Shown in pieces: positions 26,704 to 35,768 of a stretch of DNA of 64,000 bases (position 1 is the stretch's first letter; each line of letters begins with the position of its first letter). This DNA comes from Mucilaginibacter terrigena (GTDB lineage Bacteria; Bacteroidota; Bacteroidia; Sphingobacteriales; Sphingobacteriaceae): NCBI RefSeq assembly GCF_004168255.1, contig NZ_SEWG01000001.1, forward strand, positions 496,001 to 560,000, written 5' to 3'. The notes under the pieces are model-generated. The model was not told the DNA's origin. It did no database searches and worked only from the letters and a program-made list of their open reading frames with translations. The translations under genes were made by a program, and so were the position numbers.

Positions 26704-27985
26704 ATACATTTTGTTTGTAAGCATTTTGCACCTGCTTACGCTGGGGCTTACCTTTTATATTTTTAACAGCGAACGCGTTTTTTTTATCGGGGCCGAGGTA
26801 TTTATTATTATATCCCTGATCATCTCCATACAGTTATACGGGCAGCTTATACGCCCTATAAAATTGCTTCTACAAGGTATCGATGCACTAAAAGACCGCG
26901 ACTTTAATGTAAAATTTTTACCCACCGGCAAGCACGAGGTAGATCAACTGATAAACGTATATAACCAAATGATAGACGAGCTAAGAACGGAACGTACCGC
27001 GCAGGAAGAGCAGCACTTTTTCCTGGAGAAGCTTATTTATACCTCGCCAACGGGTATCATTATTTTAGATCACGACGATCGCATCCAGCAGCTAAACCCA
27101 AAAGCATTAGCCATATTAGGGCTTGATGATAAGGAATTGACAGGTAATAATATAAACGAATTATCTCACCCTTTATTAAAGCATACCCAAGTGCTTAAAG
27201 CCGGCGAAACCATCACTGTTAAGCTTAGCGGGATAACTACTTACAAGCTGCAGAAATCGCATTTTATTGACAGGGGGTTCCATCGTAATTTTATAATGAT
27301 CGAGGAACTTACCGCCGAAATACTGGCTGCCGAAAAAAACACCTACGGCAAAGTGATCCGCATGATGGCGCACGAAGTAAATAACACCATTGGCCCGGTT
27401 AACTCCATTATCCAGTCGGCTTTGAAAACCAGCGATCTATGGCAGCACCAAACTGATAACCAGTTGAATAATGCCCTGCATGTAGCGTTCGACCGCAACC
27501 AGAACCTGAACCACTTTATGCGCAACTTTGCCGACCTGGTAAAGCTGCCGCAAGCCAATAAAAAACAAACCGACCTGAACCACCTGCTTAATTCGATAAT
27601 TGAACTGATGCAGATAAAGGCACAGGAAAACAATATACGGCTCATTTATCAGCCACTGGTGCAGCCGTTTTTAATTATAGCCGATGTGCAGCAAATGGAA
27701 CAGGCGCTGATAAACATTGTAAAAAATGCTATCGAGTCTATCGAAAACAATGGCGCTGTAACCTTTGCGGTTGATACCCGCGGCCGTAAGCTAACCATTA
27801 CAGATAACGGCAAAGGCATCAGCAACGAGCAGAGCCTGCAATTGTTCACCCCGTTTTACAGCACCAAAAATAACGGGCAGGGCATAGGCCTTACGCTGGT
27901 GCGCGAGATCATGCTTAACCACGGTTTCGAATTTTCGCTTAAAACCATCGCCGAAGGCCAAACGGTATTTACTATTTCGTTTTAA
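26687..27985 (+). CDS. Sensor histidine kinase (NtrB-like), partner of the NtrC-type regulator
   Basis: I place the start at ATG 26687 (MRLRTKYILF), overlapping the regulator by 17 bp; a TTG at 26672 is an alternative. The 432-residue protein has two membrane helices (~8-24 and ~29-50) with almost no periplasmic loop, a HAMP-like linker, a PAS domain (~115-205), and H-box MAHEVNNTIGPVNSI (~225-239). N-box NIVKNAIESIENN and G-box ITDNGKGIS follow, then a second G-box TKNNGQGIGLTLVREI. The short loop suggests it senses membrane or cytoplasmic signals, perhaps the state of the exporter. Confidence 0.92.
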   Translation: MRLRTKYILFVSILHLLTLGLTFYIFNSERVFFIGAEVFIIISLIISIQLYGQLIRPIKLLLQGIDALKDRDFNVKFLPTGKHEVDQLINVYNQMIDELRTERTAQEEQHFFLEKLIYTSPTGIIILDHDDRIQQLNPKALAILGLDDKELTGNNINELSHPLLKHTQVLKAGETITVKLSGITTYKLQKSHFIDRGFHRNFIMIEELTAEILAAEKNTYGKVIRMMAHEVNNTIGPVNSIIQSALKTSDLWQHQTDNQLNNALHVAFDRNQNLNHFMRNFADLVKLPQANKKQTDLNHLLNSIIELMQIKAQENNIRLIYQPLVQPFLIIADVQQMEQALINIVKNAIESIENNGAVTFAVDTRGRKLTITDNGKGISNEQSLQLFTPFYSTKNNGQGIGLTLVREIMLNHGFEFSLKTIAEGQTVFTISF

Positions 27986-28059
27986 GTTTTGTTTCAGCAT
28001 ACATTGGTATAGTAATTTGATAATACTTGCTTAAATTTACCTAACCAGTTGTAACACCT

Positions 28060-28902
28060 ATGGCAAGTAAAGCATTATCCGCGCAGCAAATAAGCGATTA
28101 TCATCGCGATGGCTATATAGTAGTGAAGGATTTTTGTTCGGCAGCCGAAATTGACCGGCTATACAGCACCGCGCTTAACGATGATGCCATGCGCAAGAAC
28201 GCGCTTGACCTTAACGACCAAAGCGGTAAAAAAACGCGCTTATCCTTATGGTTTACGCCCGGTAACGATGTGTTTGGCTACCTAACCCGCAGCAAAAAAA
28301 TGGTAGCGCCTGTTAACCAGTTACTGGATGGCGATGCGCCGGTGTGTCATTTCCATTCAAAACTGATGCAGAAGGAACCAAAGGTTGGTGGTGCATGGGA
28401 GTGGCACCAGGATTATGGTTACTGGTATAAAAACCAGTTTATGTTTCCGGATCAGTTGATGAGCGTAATGGTAGCACTTACAAAAGCCAATAAGGAGAAC
28501 GGCTGCCTGCAGGTGATAAAAGGTTCGCATAAGTTAGGTCGTGTTAATCACGGTTTTTCGGGCGAGCAGGTAGGGGCCGATATGACGATGGTGAACAACG
28601 CCCTGCAAACCATGGAATTAATTTATTGCGAATTGGAACCCGGCGACGCATTGTTATTCCATAGTAACTTGCTGCACCGGTCAGAAGCCAACTTATCCGA
28701 CGGGCCGCGCTGGTCGGTAATTTCCTGCTACTCGCGGCAATCAAACCTGGCCTATAACGAAACTTCTACCTCGTGGAAAACACCTGTAGAGATAGTGCCC
28801 GACGACGCCATCCTGCAATGGGATGCAGGGTCGCTATCCAATAACGATTTCCTGGCTAAAGAGAATGACCCCGCGCTTAAGGAGACAGGCTGGGAGAAGT
28901 AA
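28060..28902 (+). CDS. Phytanoyl-CoA dioxygenase (PhyH) family oxygenase
   Basis: This 280-residue Fe(II)/2-oxoglutarate enzyme has the metal motif HxD in GAWEWHQDYGYWY (His ~119, Asp ~121) and the distal His in FHSNLLHRSEANLSDGPRW (~204-222), with the Arg that binds 2-oxoglutarate a few residues on. The opening QQISDYHRDGYIVVKDFCS is typical of the family. Members hydroxylate diverse small molecules; the substrate is not deducible. It stands alone, with a REP tract behind it. Confidence 0.92.
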   Translation: MASKALSAQQISDYHRDGYIVVKDFCSAAEIDRLYSTALNDDAMRKNALDLNDQSGKKTRLSLWFTPGNDVFGYLTRSKKMVAPVNQLLDGDAPVCHFHSKLMQKEPKVGGAWEWHQDYGYWYKNQFMFPDQLMSVMVALTKANKENGCLQVIKGSHKLGRVNHGFSGEQVGADMTMVNNALQTMELIYCELEPGDALLFHSNLLHRSEANLSDGPRWSVISCYSRQSNLAYNETSTSWKTPVEIVPDDAILQWDAGSLSNNDFLAKENDPALKETGWEK

Positions 28903-28917
28903 ATTTTTCGTACTTAA

Positions 28918-29030
28918 ATTCCCTCACCTGGGAGGGGTGCGCAGGGTTGTGTAGTGGCAGGGAGGGGTTTATCCGCTATGCATATGGTACAAACCCCTCC
29001 CTGCACCCTCCCGTTGGGAGGGAATCGCAC
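28918..29030. repeat. REP-like palindrome with 14-bp perfect arms
   Basis: GCAGGGAGGGGTTT (28957-28970) pairs with AAACCCCTCCCTGC (28991-29004). Outer arms CCCTCACCTGGGAGG and CCTCCCGTTGGGAGGG extend it. One arm of the same family appears at 48378-48412. It could act as a terminator for the PhyH gene, but has no T tract. Confidence 0.75.
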
Positions 29031-29079
29031 CGTCCATTACTTTTTTTGCCGTCAGGAAAAACAAAGTGGGAGAAGTAGA

Positions 29080-29424
29080 TTACTTTTTACGCTTTTTAGC
29101 AGGTTTGGCAACTTTGTTATAAGCAAGCGAGGCGTTTATCCAGTAATCAAAGCTTTTATTGTTTCGCAAGGCTCCCTCTTCTACGTAGATATAACCTTTC
29201 ATTGTCCTGCTGCCCATTTTCATGGTGCCGGCACCGGGTTTTTCTAAAGCGGTTTCAAATGCATCGGGGCCAACGCGGCAAAGCAGGTCGGCATTGCGTA
29301 TGCAGACGCACATTTTATCATCAACCATAAAACATAAACCGCCAAACATAGCTTGTTCGGTAACGGCCCCGGCATCAATCAGCGCTTCGCGTACCCGGTT
29401 TGCCTGGTTTTCGTCATAACTCAT
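29080..29424 (-). CDS. TfoX N-terminal domain protein
   Basis: The 114-residue protein is a single TfoX_N domain: AMFGGLCFMVDDKMCVCI (residues ~25-42), then LLCRVGPDAFETAL and a conserved GRTMKG-like segment GSRTMKGYIYV (~71-81). The tail KVAKPAKKRKK is basic. TfoX/Sxy proteins help induce competence in some Proteobacteria, but single-domain versions such as this are widespread and uncharacterised. It begins 2 bp after the GH92 gene's stop, so it is probably co-transcribed with it. Confidence 0.85.
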   Translation of the reverse strand: MSYDENQANRVREALIDAGAVTEQAMFGGLCFMVDDKMCVCIRNADLLCRVGPDAFETALEKPGAGTMKMGSRTMKGYIYVEEGALRNNKSFDYWINASLAYNKVAKPAKKRKK

Positions 29425-29426
29425 AT

Positions 29427-32400
29427 TTACTCTACTGTTATCTCATCCGCGAAGATGTACGAGGGGCTGCCTTTGCTTTCGTGCCATTCGGGCAAAGCGC
29501 CAAACTGTTTGGCTATCAGCTTAATATATCTCGCTTTTTTGTTTATCGGCACGGTGTACTCCTGCGTTTGCACAGTAAGGTCTTTAACATCCACTTTTGT
29601 GTTAACCGTGGCTGCCAGCTTGTAATTTTTTCCATCATCAGATAGCCAGTACTCCACCTTTGGCGGGAAAACTATCCACGACCGGGTATCCTGCAGCATG
29701 CCTATACTTACTTGTTTAACAGGTTTTACATGGCCCATATCTATCACCGCTTCCAGGTCCTTATTCTGGTAGCCCTGCCAGTTGCCTAAGCGCCAGTTTG
29801 CTGTGCCATGTATGCCGTTTATCAGGGTTTCATCGCCCTGCGCCGAATAATTTGGCAAGTATTTATTGGTGAGTGTAAGCTTTATATCGCCGCGGATCTT
29901 CGTAAACACAGCCTCGTCAACAAAGCTGCTTTTACCATTTTTTATGGCTATTGCCTTAACGGTGGTGTTTACCATTATAGCAATAGATTTAGTGTATGGG
30001 GTAGAGCTTTCGGTAGGTGTGCTGCCATCCAGCGTATAGTATATTTTTGCAAGGCTATCGGCACAAGCTATTTCAATATTGATAGATTGTTTAAATGTTT
30101 TGGTACCCGAGATGATGTACGGGTTAGGTATAATTAGTTCATCCGTAATTTTGGATGTTGGTTTTTCCAGTTCCTGCATAAACAGTTTATTGGCAAGCCT
30201 GCCCGTAAACACCTCAAAGTCGCCGCCATTGGCAATATCATTATAATCGATATACAATTTATTGTACGGCTTTTTGTTGAGGTTGAAGCCCTGTACGTAG
30301 AAATTGCCGCGCCCAACGGTTGCACCGGGATTATTGATGGTGAATTTTTTGCCATTCTCCAGGTTGATCACCATTTTTTCGAACTGCGGGATGCCTATCT
30401 GGTATTGCTGCTGCCCCGGTGCAATGTTGTAGATGCCCAGCGAACTCATAACATACCATGCCGACATCTGCCCGCAATCCTCGTTACCAGACAGGCCATC
30501 GGGCTTGGCGCTGTATTGCTCGCGCAGGATCTTGTTTACATAGTACTGCGTTTTATCGGGCGAATCGGTAAAGTTATACAAGTAGGCAATATGGTGGCTT
30601 GGCTCGTTGCCATGCGCGTATTGGCCTATTAAACCGGTAACATCATCCTGCTGCCGCCCGCTTAACGGCGCGCTGGTGCTAAACAATTCATCCAGTTTAC
30701 GTTCAAAATTGGCTTTGCCGCCCAGGCTGTTTATCAGCCCTTCAACATCCTGCGGCACCAAAAAGCTGTATTGCCATCCGTTACCTTCGGTATAGTTGTT
30801 GTTGATCTCGGTAGGTTCAAATGGGGTATACCACCCGCCGTTATCCCTGGCCTGCATAAAACCGTTTTGATTGTTATGCACGTTTTTCCAGTATTGGGCG
30901 CGTTTAATGTATTCGGCGTAATCTTGCGGTTTGTTCAGCATTTTTGCCATTTGGGCAATGCACCAGTCGTCGTAAGCATAATCCAGCGTTTTAGAAACCG
31001 ACTCGTGCTCTACATCGGCGTTTACAGCCCCCGTTTTACGATAGTTATCCAAGCCAAACTGGTCGCGGTTTACGGCAGCCTTCATGGCGGTAAAAGCCTC
31101 TTCGGCGTTAAAATCGCGGATACCTTTTGCATAGGCATCTACAATAACAGGGATGGAGTGATTACCCACCATGCAATAAGTTTCGGTTGAAGCCAATGGC
31201 CATATGGGTAATAAGCCGCCCTGTTCATAAACCGCTAAAAAGGTTTTAATAAAATCCGAGGTGCGCTTACGGTCGATAATATTTAGCAAGGGGTTTTCGG
31301 CCCGGTAGGTATCCCATAAAGAAAAGGCTGTATAGTAGTTAAAGCCGGTTGCCGTATGGACCTTTTGGTCCAGGCCCCTATATTGGCCATCTACATCGTT
31401 ATAAATGCTGGGCGCTACCATACAGTGGTATAGCGCGGTATAAAAGGTTATCTGTTTTAACCTTGCATAGTCGGGGATCTCGAGCTTTTTCTTTTTTGAG
31501 ATAGGGGCATTGTACCCGTATGGGTTGTAAACAGCATTTGTTTCCCGCTGCACGGAAACAGGAGGCGCCCCGCCCTCAACCTGGATCTTTGAAAGCTCCT
31601 CGTTCCAGGCAAACTTGGTGGCTTTTACAACCTTTTTAAAATCAAAGTCGGGCATCTCGGCATCAAGGTTCTTTAACGCACCCTCGGCGCTTACCGATGA
31701 TATGGCTACTTTTGAGATCACCTCGCCGGGGTTATCAAACGTGATGTACATTTTTACGTTTTTGCCCTGTATTTTGCTTTGGCCCTGCTGCAACTGGTCG
31801 TTTAGGGCTATGCCGTAGGTTTTAAAAGGTTTAGAGAATTTGGCATAAAAGTACAGGTGCTGATCGGTAGCCCACGATTTAGAGCGGCGGAAACCACGGA
31901 TCACGTGGTCGTTAACCACTTCTATCCACGAATCCAACACCTCGTCGCGGTGCTGCAGGTCAATAATAATATTGCCTTGCGCTGCGCCATTATAATCGTA
32001 TTGATGCACGCCCACGCGGGGGGTGGCTGTAAGTTTTACATCAATATTGTATTTATCTAAATGTGTAGCGTAATAACCCGGAGAGGCGTCTTCGTTCTTC
32101 TTTTTAAAAGGAGAGCGGTAATCGGTGTTTTTCAGCTGCGGTTCACCCGTGGTTGGCATAAATAACACATCGCAAAGGTCGGCAATGCCTGTGCCGCTTA
32201 GGTGCGTGTGCGAAAAACCGTAAACCAGGCTATCGGTGTAATGATACCCCGAAACACCGTCCCAGCCCTCTAAGCGGGTATCGGGACTTAACTGCACCAT
32301 GCCAAAAGGGGCAACCGCGCCGGGGTATGTATGCCCGTGGCCGCCGGTGCCTATAAATGGGTCTACAAATTGGGTAACATCCTTTTTTTTCTTTTGTGCC

Positions 32401-32462
32401 GATACGTTAAAGGCGGCAAACAGGGCAAATACAATTACAGCACCACGAAAAATCGATCTCAT
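29427..32462 (-). CDS. GH92-family alpha-mannosidase, exported
   Basis: This 1011-residue exported glycosidase has a signal peptide (GAVIVFALFAAFNVSAQ) and the GH92 start QFVDPFIGTGGHGHTYPGA (residues ~31-49). The catalytic-region motif GNEDCGQMSAWYVMSSLG lies near residue 660. After the ~760-residue GH92 core come a chitobiase C-terminal-like domain (KIYYTLDGSTPTESSTPY) and an F5/8-type C (galactose-binding-like) domain at the end (LTNKYLPNYSAQGDETLING). GH92 enzymes are Ca-dependent exo-alpha-mannosidases that trim N-glycans or mannans. No SusCD pair is adjacent, so it is outside a classical polysaccharide locus. Confidence 0.95.
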   Translation of the reverse strand: MRSIFRGAVIVFALFAAFNVSAQKKKKDVTQFVDPFIGTGGHGHTYPGAVAPFGMVQLSPDTRLEGWDGVSGYHYTDSLVYGFSHTHLSGTGIADLCDVLFMPTTGEPQLKNTDYRSPFKKKNEDASPGYYATHLDKYNIDVKLTATPRVGVHQYDYNGAAQGNIIIDLQHRDEVLDSWIEVVNDHVIRGFRRSKSWATDQHLYFYAKFSKPFKTYGIALNDQLQQGQSKIQGKNVKMYITFDNPGEVISKVAISSVSAEGALKNLDAEMPDFDFKKVVKATKFAWNEELSKIQVEGGAPPVSVQRETNAVYNPYGYNAPISKKKKLEIPDYARLKQITFYTALYHCMVAPSIYNDVDGQYRGLDQKVHTATGFNYYTAFSLWDTYRAENPLLNIIDRKRTSDFIKTFLAVYEQGGLLPIWPLASTETYCMVGNHSIPVIVDAYAKGIRDFNAEEAFTAMKAAVNRDQFGLDNYRKTGAVNADVEHESVSKTLDYAYDDWCIAQMAKMLNKPQDYAEYIKRAQYWKNVHNNQNGFMQARDNGGWYTPFEPTEINNNYTEGNGWQYSFLVPQDVEGLINSLGGKANFERKLDELFSTSAPLSGRQQDDVTGLIGQYAHGNEPSHHIAYLYNFTDSPDKTQYYVNKILREQYSAKPDGLSGNEDCGQMSAWYVMSSLGIYNIAPGQQQYQIGIPQFEKMVINLENGKKFTINNPGATVGRGNFYVQGFNLNKKPYNKLYIDYNDIANGGDFEVFTGRLANKLFMQELEKPTSKITDELIIPNPYIISGTKTFKQSINIEIACADSLAKIYYTLDGSTPTESSTPYTKSIAIMVNTTVKAIAIKNGKSSFVDEAVFTKIRGDIKLTLTNKYLPNYSAQGDETLINGIHGTANWRLGNWQGYQNKDLEAVIDMGHVKPVKQVSIGMLQDTRSWIVFPPKVEYWLSDDGKNYKLAATVNTKVDVKDLTVQTQEYTVPINKKARYIKLIAKQFGALPEWHESKGSPSYIFADEITVE

Positions 32463-32540
32463 CTAAACGGTTTTTATCTTAACGCAAAATAGCAAGATTT
32501 ATTGATGTTGGAAAGGAGGGGATTTGCAGCATAAAAACTT

Positions 32541-32634
32541 TGTCATGCTGAACGCAGTGAAGCATCTAATAACCGACATACCTGGCGGCCATGCATAGGT
32601 CGCGAATAGATCCTTCGCGATGCTCAGGATGACA
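32541..32634. repeat. REP palindrome, TGTCATGCTGAACG type
   Basis: TGTCATGCTGAACGCAGTGA at the left is answered by TCGCGATGCTCAGGATGACA at the right, with AGCATCTAAT/ATAGATCCTT inside. A second member lies at 48459-48553. Between the two ends of this copy the sequence CATGCATAGG is more variable. It separates the GH92 promoter region from the convergently oriented end of the amidase gene. Confidence 0.75.
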
Positions 32635-32649
32635 ATGGGTAATGGGCTT

Positions 32650-33429
32650 TTAATCCTCTATCCTAAACCTATCCGCATCTTTTAAAAACGGCAGGGCGCG
32701 GCGGGCTTTTTTAACCTCATCGCCGATGATGGAGAAGGTGTACACATCCTCTTCATCGCGTTTGTAGTAAACAACGTTACCATTAGGGTCGATACAGGTG
32801 GAATCGCCGGAGTGGTAAACCTCGTTGCCATCGTGGCCAACACGGTTTACACCAATTACATAGGCCTGGTTCTCAACCGCGCGGGCAGGGATAAGGGTAC
32901 GCCAGTGAAGGGCGCGTTTTTCGGGCCAGTTGGCTACTATCATCAGCAGGTCGTAATCCTCGTCAACATTGCGCAGCCATACCGGGAAACGCAGATCGTA
33001 ACAAATAGCCGGGCAAATCTTCCAGCCGTTTAGTTCAACTATCAATTTTTTAACGCCGGGGGTATAAACCGTATGTTCTTTGCCCAGGGCAAAAAGGTGG
33101 CGTTTGTCGTAATGCTCGTAAGTACCGTCGGGGCGCATCCATATCAGCCTGTTAAAAAAATTATCGCTTTCTTTTATAATAAGGCTGCCTGTAACCACGC
33201 ATTCGTATTTTTGCGCGGTTTTATGCATCCACTGCATGGTTTTGCCGTCCATGGCTTCGCCCAAAGCTTCGGCATTCATGGTGAAGCCGGTGTTAAACAT
33301 TTCGGGCAGGATGATAAGGTTGGTTTTTTCGCGTATGTTGGATAACCGCAACGAAATGTTCTGCAGGTTTTTATCTGTGTTTTCCCAAAATAAATATCCC
33401 TGGTATACCGTAATTTTCAGATTATCCAT
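32650..33429 (-). CDS. Omega-amidase-like nitrilase-superfamily hydrolase
   Basis: The 259-residue enzyme carries the nitrilase triad: Glu in ILPEMFNTGF (~residue 42), Lys in HYDKRHLFALG (~110), and Cys in ICPAICYDLRFP (~142). Sequence flavour (EMFNTGFTMNAEAL, WPEKRALHWRTLIPARAVEN) matches YafV/Nit2-type omega-amidases, which hydrolyse 2-oxoglutaramate and alpha-ketosuccinamate. It follows the aminotransferase gene by 60 bp on the same strand. The pair fits glutamine transamination of methylthio-oxobutyrate in methionine salvage, with the amidase removing the 2-oxoglutaramate by-product. Pathway role is inferred from this pairing. Confidence 0.9.
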   Translation of the reverse strand: MDNLKITVYQGYLFWENTDKNLQNISLRLSNIREKTNLIILPEMFNTGFTMNAEALGEAMDGKTMQWMHKTAQKYECVVTGSLIIKESDNFFNRLIWMRPDGTYEHYDKRHLFALGKEHTVYTPGVKKLIVELNGWKICPAICYDLRFPVWLRNVDEDYDLLMIVANWPEKRALHWRTLIPARAVENQAYVIGVNRVGHDGNEVYHSGDSTCIDPNGNVVYYKRDEEDVYTFSIIGDEVKKARRALPFLKDADRFRIED

Positions 33430-33489
33430 ATAACAATGCTTTTTTAAGGTAGCGGCAAAATAAATTTATACGTAAATATTTCCGTAAGG

Positions 33490-34635
33490 TTAAACCTTTA
33501 TCAGTCTATCAACGGCTTTATCCAATGTTTCTTGCCTTTTGGCGAAACAAAATCGCAGAACATGCCTGTCCAGCCCTTTTCTGTAGAACGCCGAAACCGG
33601 TATGGCAGCCACACCAATTTCTTTTGTTAAGCGTATGGCAAAATCGGTATCCTTTTCATCTGTAATGGCATCATAGGTTACCGACTGGAAATAAGAACCC
33701 GAACATGGCAATAGCTGAAACCGGCTTTGCTCCAGTCCGTTACGGAAATGGTCGCGCTTTTCCTGGAAAAAGGCCGGCAGGCTCAGGTAGGTATTTTCTT
33801 CCTTTAAGTATTCGGCTATGGCGTATTGTAAAGGGGTATTTACGCTGAACACCAAAAACTGGTGGATCTTCCTGAACTCCTGCATCAAATAAGCCGGGGC
33901 AAGGCAGTAACCCATCTTCCAGCCGGTAGCATGAAAAGTTTTACCGAATGAGGCCACGATGAGGCTGCGCTGCTGCAATTCGGGGTAACGGGCCATGCTG
34001 TGGTGTTCCTGCCCGTCGAATACCAGGTGCTCATAAACCTCGTCGCTCAGGATAAAAATATCCTGGTTTTTAACCAGCGCGCTCAACTCGTCGATATCCT
34101 CGCGGCTCAGAATAGTAGCGGTAGGGTTATGCGGCGAATTAAGGATGATCATTTTGGTTTTATTGCTCACCAGTCGTTTTACCATGTCCCAGGCAATGCG
34201 GTAATCTGGCGGTTCCAGTTCTAAAGATTTTACTACGCCGCCCATTAGCTTAATAGCAGGGGCGTAGCAATCGTAAGCCGGCTCGAACATGATCACCTCA
34301 TCGTTGGGGTGAATCAGCGCGCTGATGGCCGTAAATACAGCCTGCGTGCCGCCTGCGGTAATGGTTATCTCGGTATCGGGGTTGTACTGCGCGCCGTAAA
34401 GTTTTTCGGTTTTAATGGCAACCTGCTCGCGCAGGGCCATTACACCGGCCATTGGGGCATACTGGTTATGGCCATCGTTCATGGCTTTGTGCACCAGTTC
34501 TATAAGTTGCGGCGAGCAGGAATAATCGGGGAAACCCTGTGATAAATTTATCGCGCCGTGCTCCGCAGCAAGTGCCGACATGGTAGTAAAGATATTTGTC
34601 CCGGTTTGGGGTAATTTAGAAATAACAGGTATCAT
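33490..34635 (-). CDS. Methionine/glutamine aminotransferase (YbdL/KAT-like, PLP)
   Basis: The 381-residue fold-type I aminotransferase has a substrate-binding N-terminus (INLSQGFPDYSCSPQ) and the PLP-lysine motif IVASFGKTFHATGWKMGYC (Lys at ~residue 230). Also present are NSPHNPTATI and SDEVYEHLVFD, and the terminal LRFCFAKRQETLDKA arginine. Opening and motif wording match YbdL and kynurenine/glutamine transaminase K, which convert 4-methylthio-2-oxobutyrate to methionine. The adjacent omega-amidase supports use of glutamine as amino donor. A kynurenine-aminotransferase activity cannot be excluded; kynureninase is encoded far away at 63226. Confidence 0.9.
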   Translation of the reverse strand: MIPVISKLPQTGTNIFTTMSALAAEHGAINLSQGFPDYSCSPQLIELVHKAMNDGHNQYAPMAGVMALREQVAIKTEKLYGAQYNPDTEITITAGGTQAVFTAISALIHPNDEVIMFEPAYDCYAPAIKLMGGVVKSLELEPPDYRIAWDMVKRLVSNKTKMIILNSPHNPTATILSREDIDELSALVKNQDIFILSDEVYEHLVFDGQEHHSMARYPELQQRSLIVASFGKTFHATGWKMGYCLAPAYLMQEFRKIHQFLVFSVNTPLQYAIAEYLKEENTYLSLPAFFQEKRDHFRNGLEQSRFQLLPCSGSYFQSVTYDAITDEKDTDFAIRLTKEIGVAAIPVSAFYRKGLDRHVLRFCFAKRQETLDKAVDRLIKV

Positions 34636-34796
34636 GCAGGGGCTAAATTAACCAATTTAACTACCGAAACCAGATAATATTTAAAAATGAGGCTGAAATA
34701 GAATTAGTCTGAAATTAACCTGTACATGGCGTGCGGTCACCAACTTGTACTTTTTAATCCTTTTCTTTTTTGGGGTTGATTATATACCTTAGTAGC

Positions 34797-35768
34797 ATGA
34801 AACCTTTACGCATCCTCCCGCTGCTTGTATCCCTAATTATAATTGCCTCCTGCTCATCATCCAGCAAAAAAAACACAATACCCGTTGTAGGTTTTGTAGA
34901 TGCCTTTGAAGATGCCACCATATCGCAGGCGAAAACCGGTTTTGTTGACGCTTTAAGGAAAAACGGTTTTACCGACGGCAAAGATGTTAACATAGAATAC
35001 CGCAACGCGCAAGGCAGCATACCCACGCTTACACAGATAGTAAATTATTACGTAGCCGAAAAGGTGGACCTGCTGGCCACCTCAACTACCTTGTCTACCG
35101 TCGCGGCTATACAAAAAACAAAAACCATCCCTATCTTCCAGATGGTATCGCCAACACCCGACAGGATGAAGGTGGCTGATGCTGTAGGTAAAGGCCCTGC
35201 AAACCTGTTTGGCACCATGGAGGAATTAAACTACATCGACACATCCTTTACCCTGATAACGCGGTTGTTGAAACCAAAAGGCACACGCTTAACCGTAGGG
35301 ATGATCTATAACCAGTCTGAACCGCAATCTACCGATGCTTTGCAGCGCATAAAAGGCCTGGCCGACAGGCTGCATGTAACTATCATCGCAATGCCGCTAA
35401 ACTCATCGGCCGATGCCTTGCTGGTTACACAATCGCTACTAAACAAAAATATCGACGCGTTTTTTGCCAACCCGGATAATACCGTATTCGCGGCCTTTGA
35501 AACCATCCTGAAAAGCTGCAACGAACATAACGTGCCCATATTTACCAGCGAAGCAGGATTGGTGCAGCGTGGCGCGGTAGCCGCGTTTGGCGCCGATATT
35601 TACCAATGGGGCTATCAATCGGGCGTGCAGGCCGCGCAATATTTAAAAACCCGCAAAACCGATGGCTTAAAGCTGGAAATGGTAAAAATACGCAAGCGCG
35701 TGTACAACCCTGCGGCCGCCAAAAAGTACGACATTAATGTGCCCGCCGGCTTTGAACCCGTAAAATAA
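34797..35768 (+). CDS. TrpX-like ABC transporter substrate-binding lipoprotein
   Basis: The start is ATG 34797, giving a lipoprotein signal (LLVSLIIIASCSS, lipobox Cys ~residue 19). The mature ~305 residues are an ABC_sub_bind domain: VVGFVDAFEDATISQAKTGF, then ADLLATSTT-like VDLLATSTTLSTVAAIQ, and TVGMIYNQSEPQS. Such proteins (TrpX and relatives) bind aromatic amino acids or related small ligands. Its TAA overlaps the ATG of the permease gene by one base, giving a tight three-gene importer. Confidence 0.9.
   Translation: MKPLRILPLLVSLIIIASCSSSSKKNTIPVVGFVDAFEDATISQAKTGFVDALRKNGFTDGKDVNIEYRNAQGSIPTLTQIVNYYVAEKVDLLATSTTLSTVAAIQKTKTIPIFQMVSPTPDRMKVADAVGKGPANLFGTMEELNYIDTSFTLITRLLKPKGTRLTVGMIYNQSEPQSTDALQRIKGLADRLHVTIIAMPLNSSADALLVTQSLLNKNIDAFFANPDNTVFAAFETILKSCNEHNVPIFTSEAGLVQRGAVAAFGADIYQWGYQSGVQAAQYLKTRKTDGLKLEMVKIRKRVYNPAAAKKYDINVPAGFEPVK

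Noticed and set aside
28971-28990. Terminator at the PhyH gene's palindrome
   Set aside because: The stem is perfect but has no T tract after it, and the family recurs elsewhere, so it is listed as a repeat.
29222-29645. Plus-strand frames opposite the TfoX and GH92 genes
   Set aside because: Both minus-strand genes have family motifs throughout; the opposite frames are shadows.
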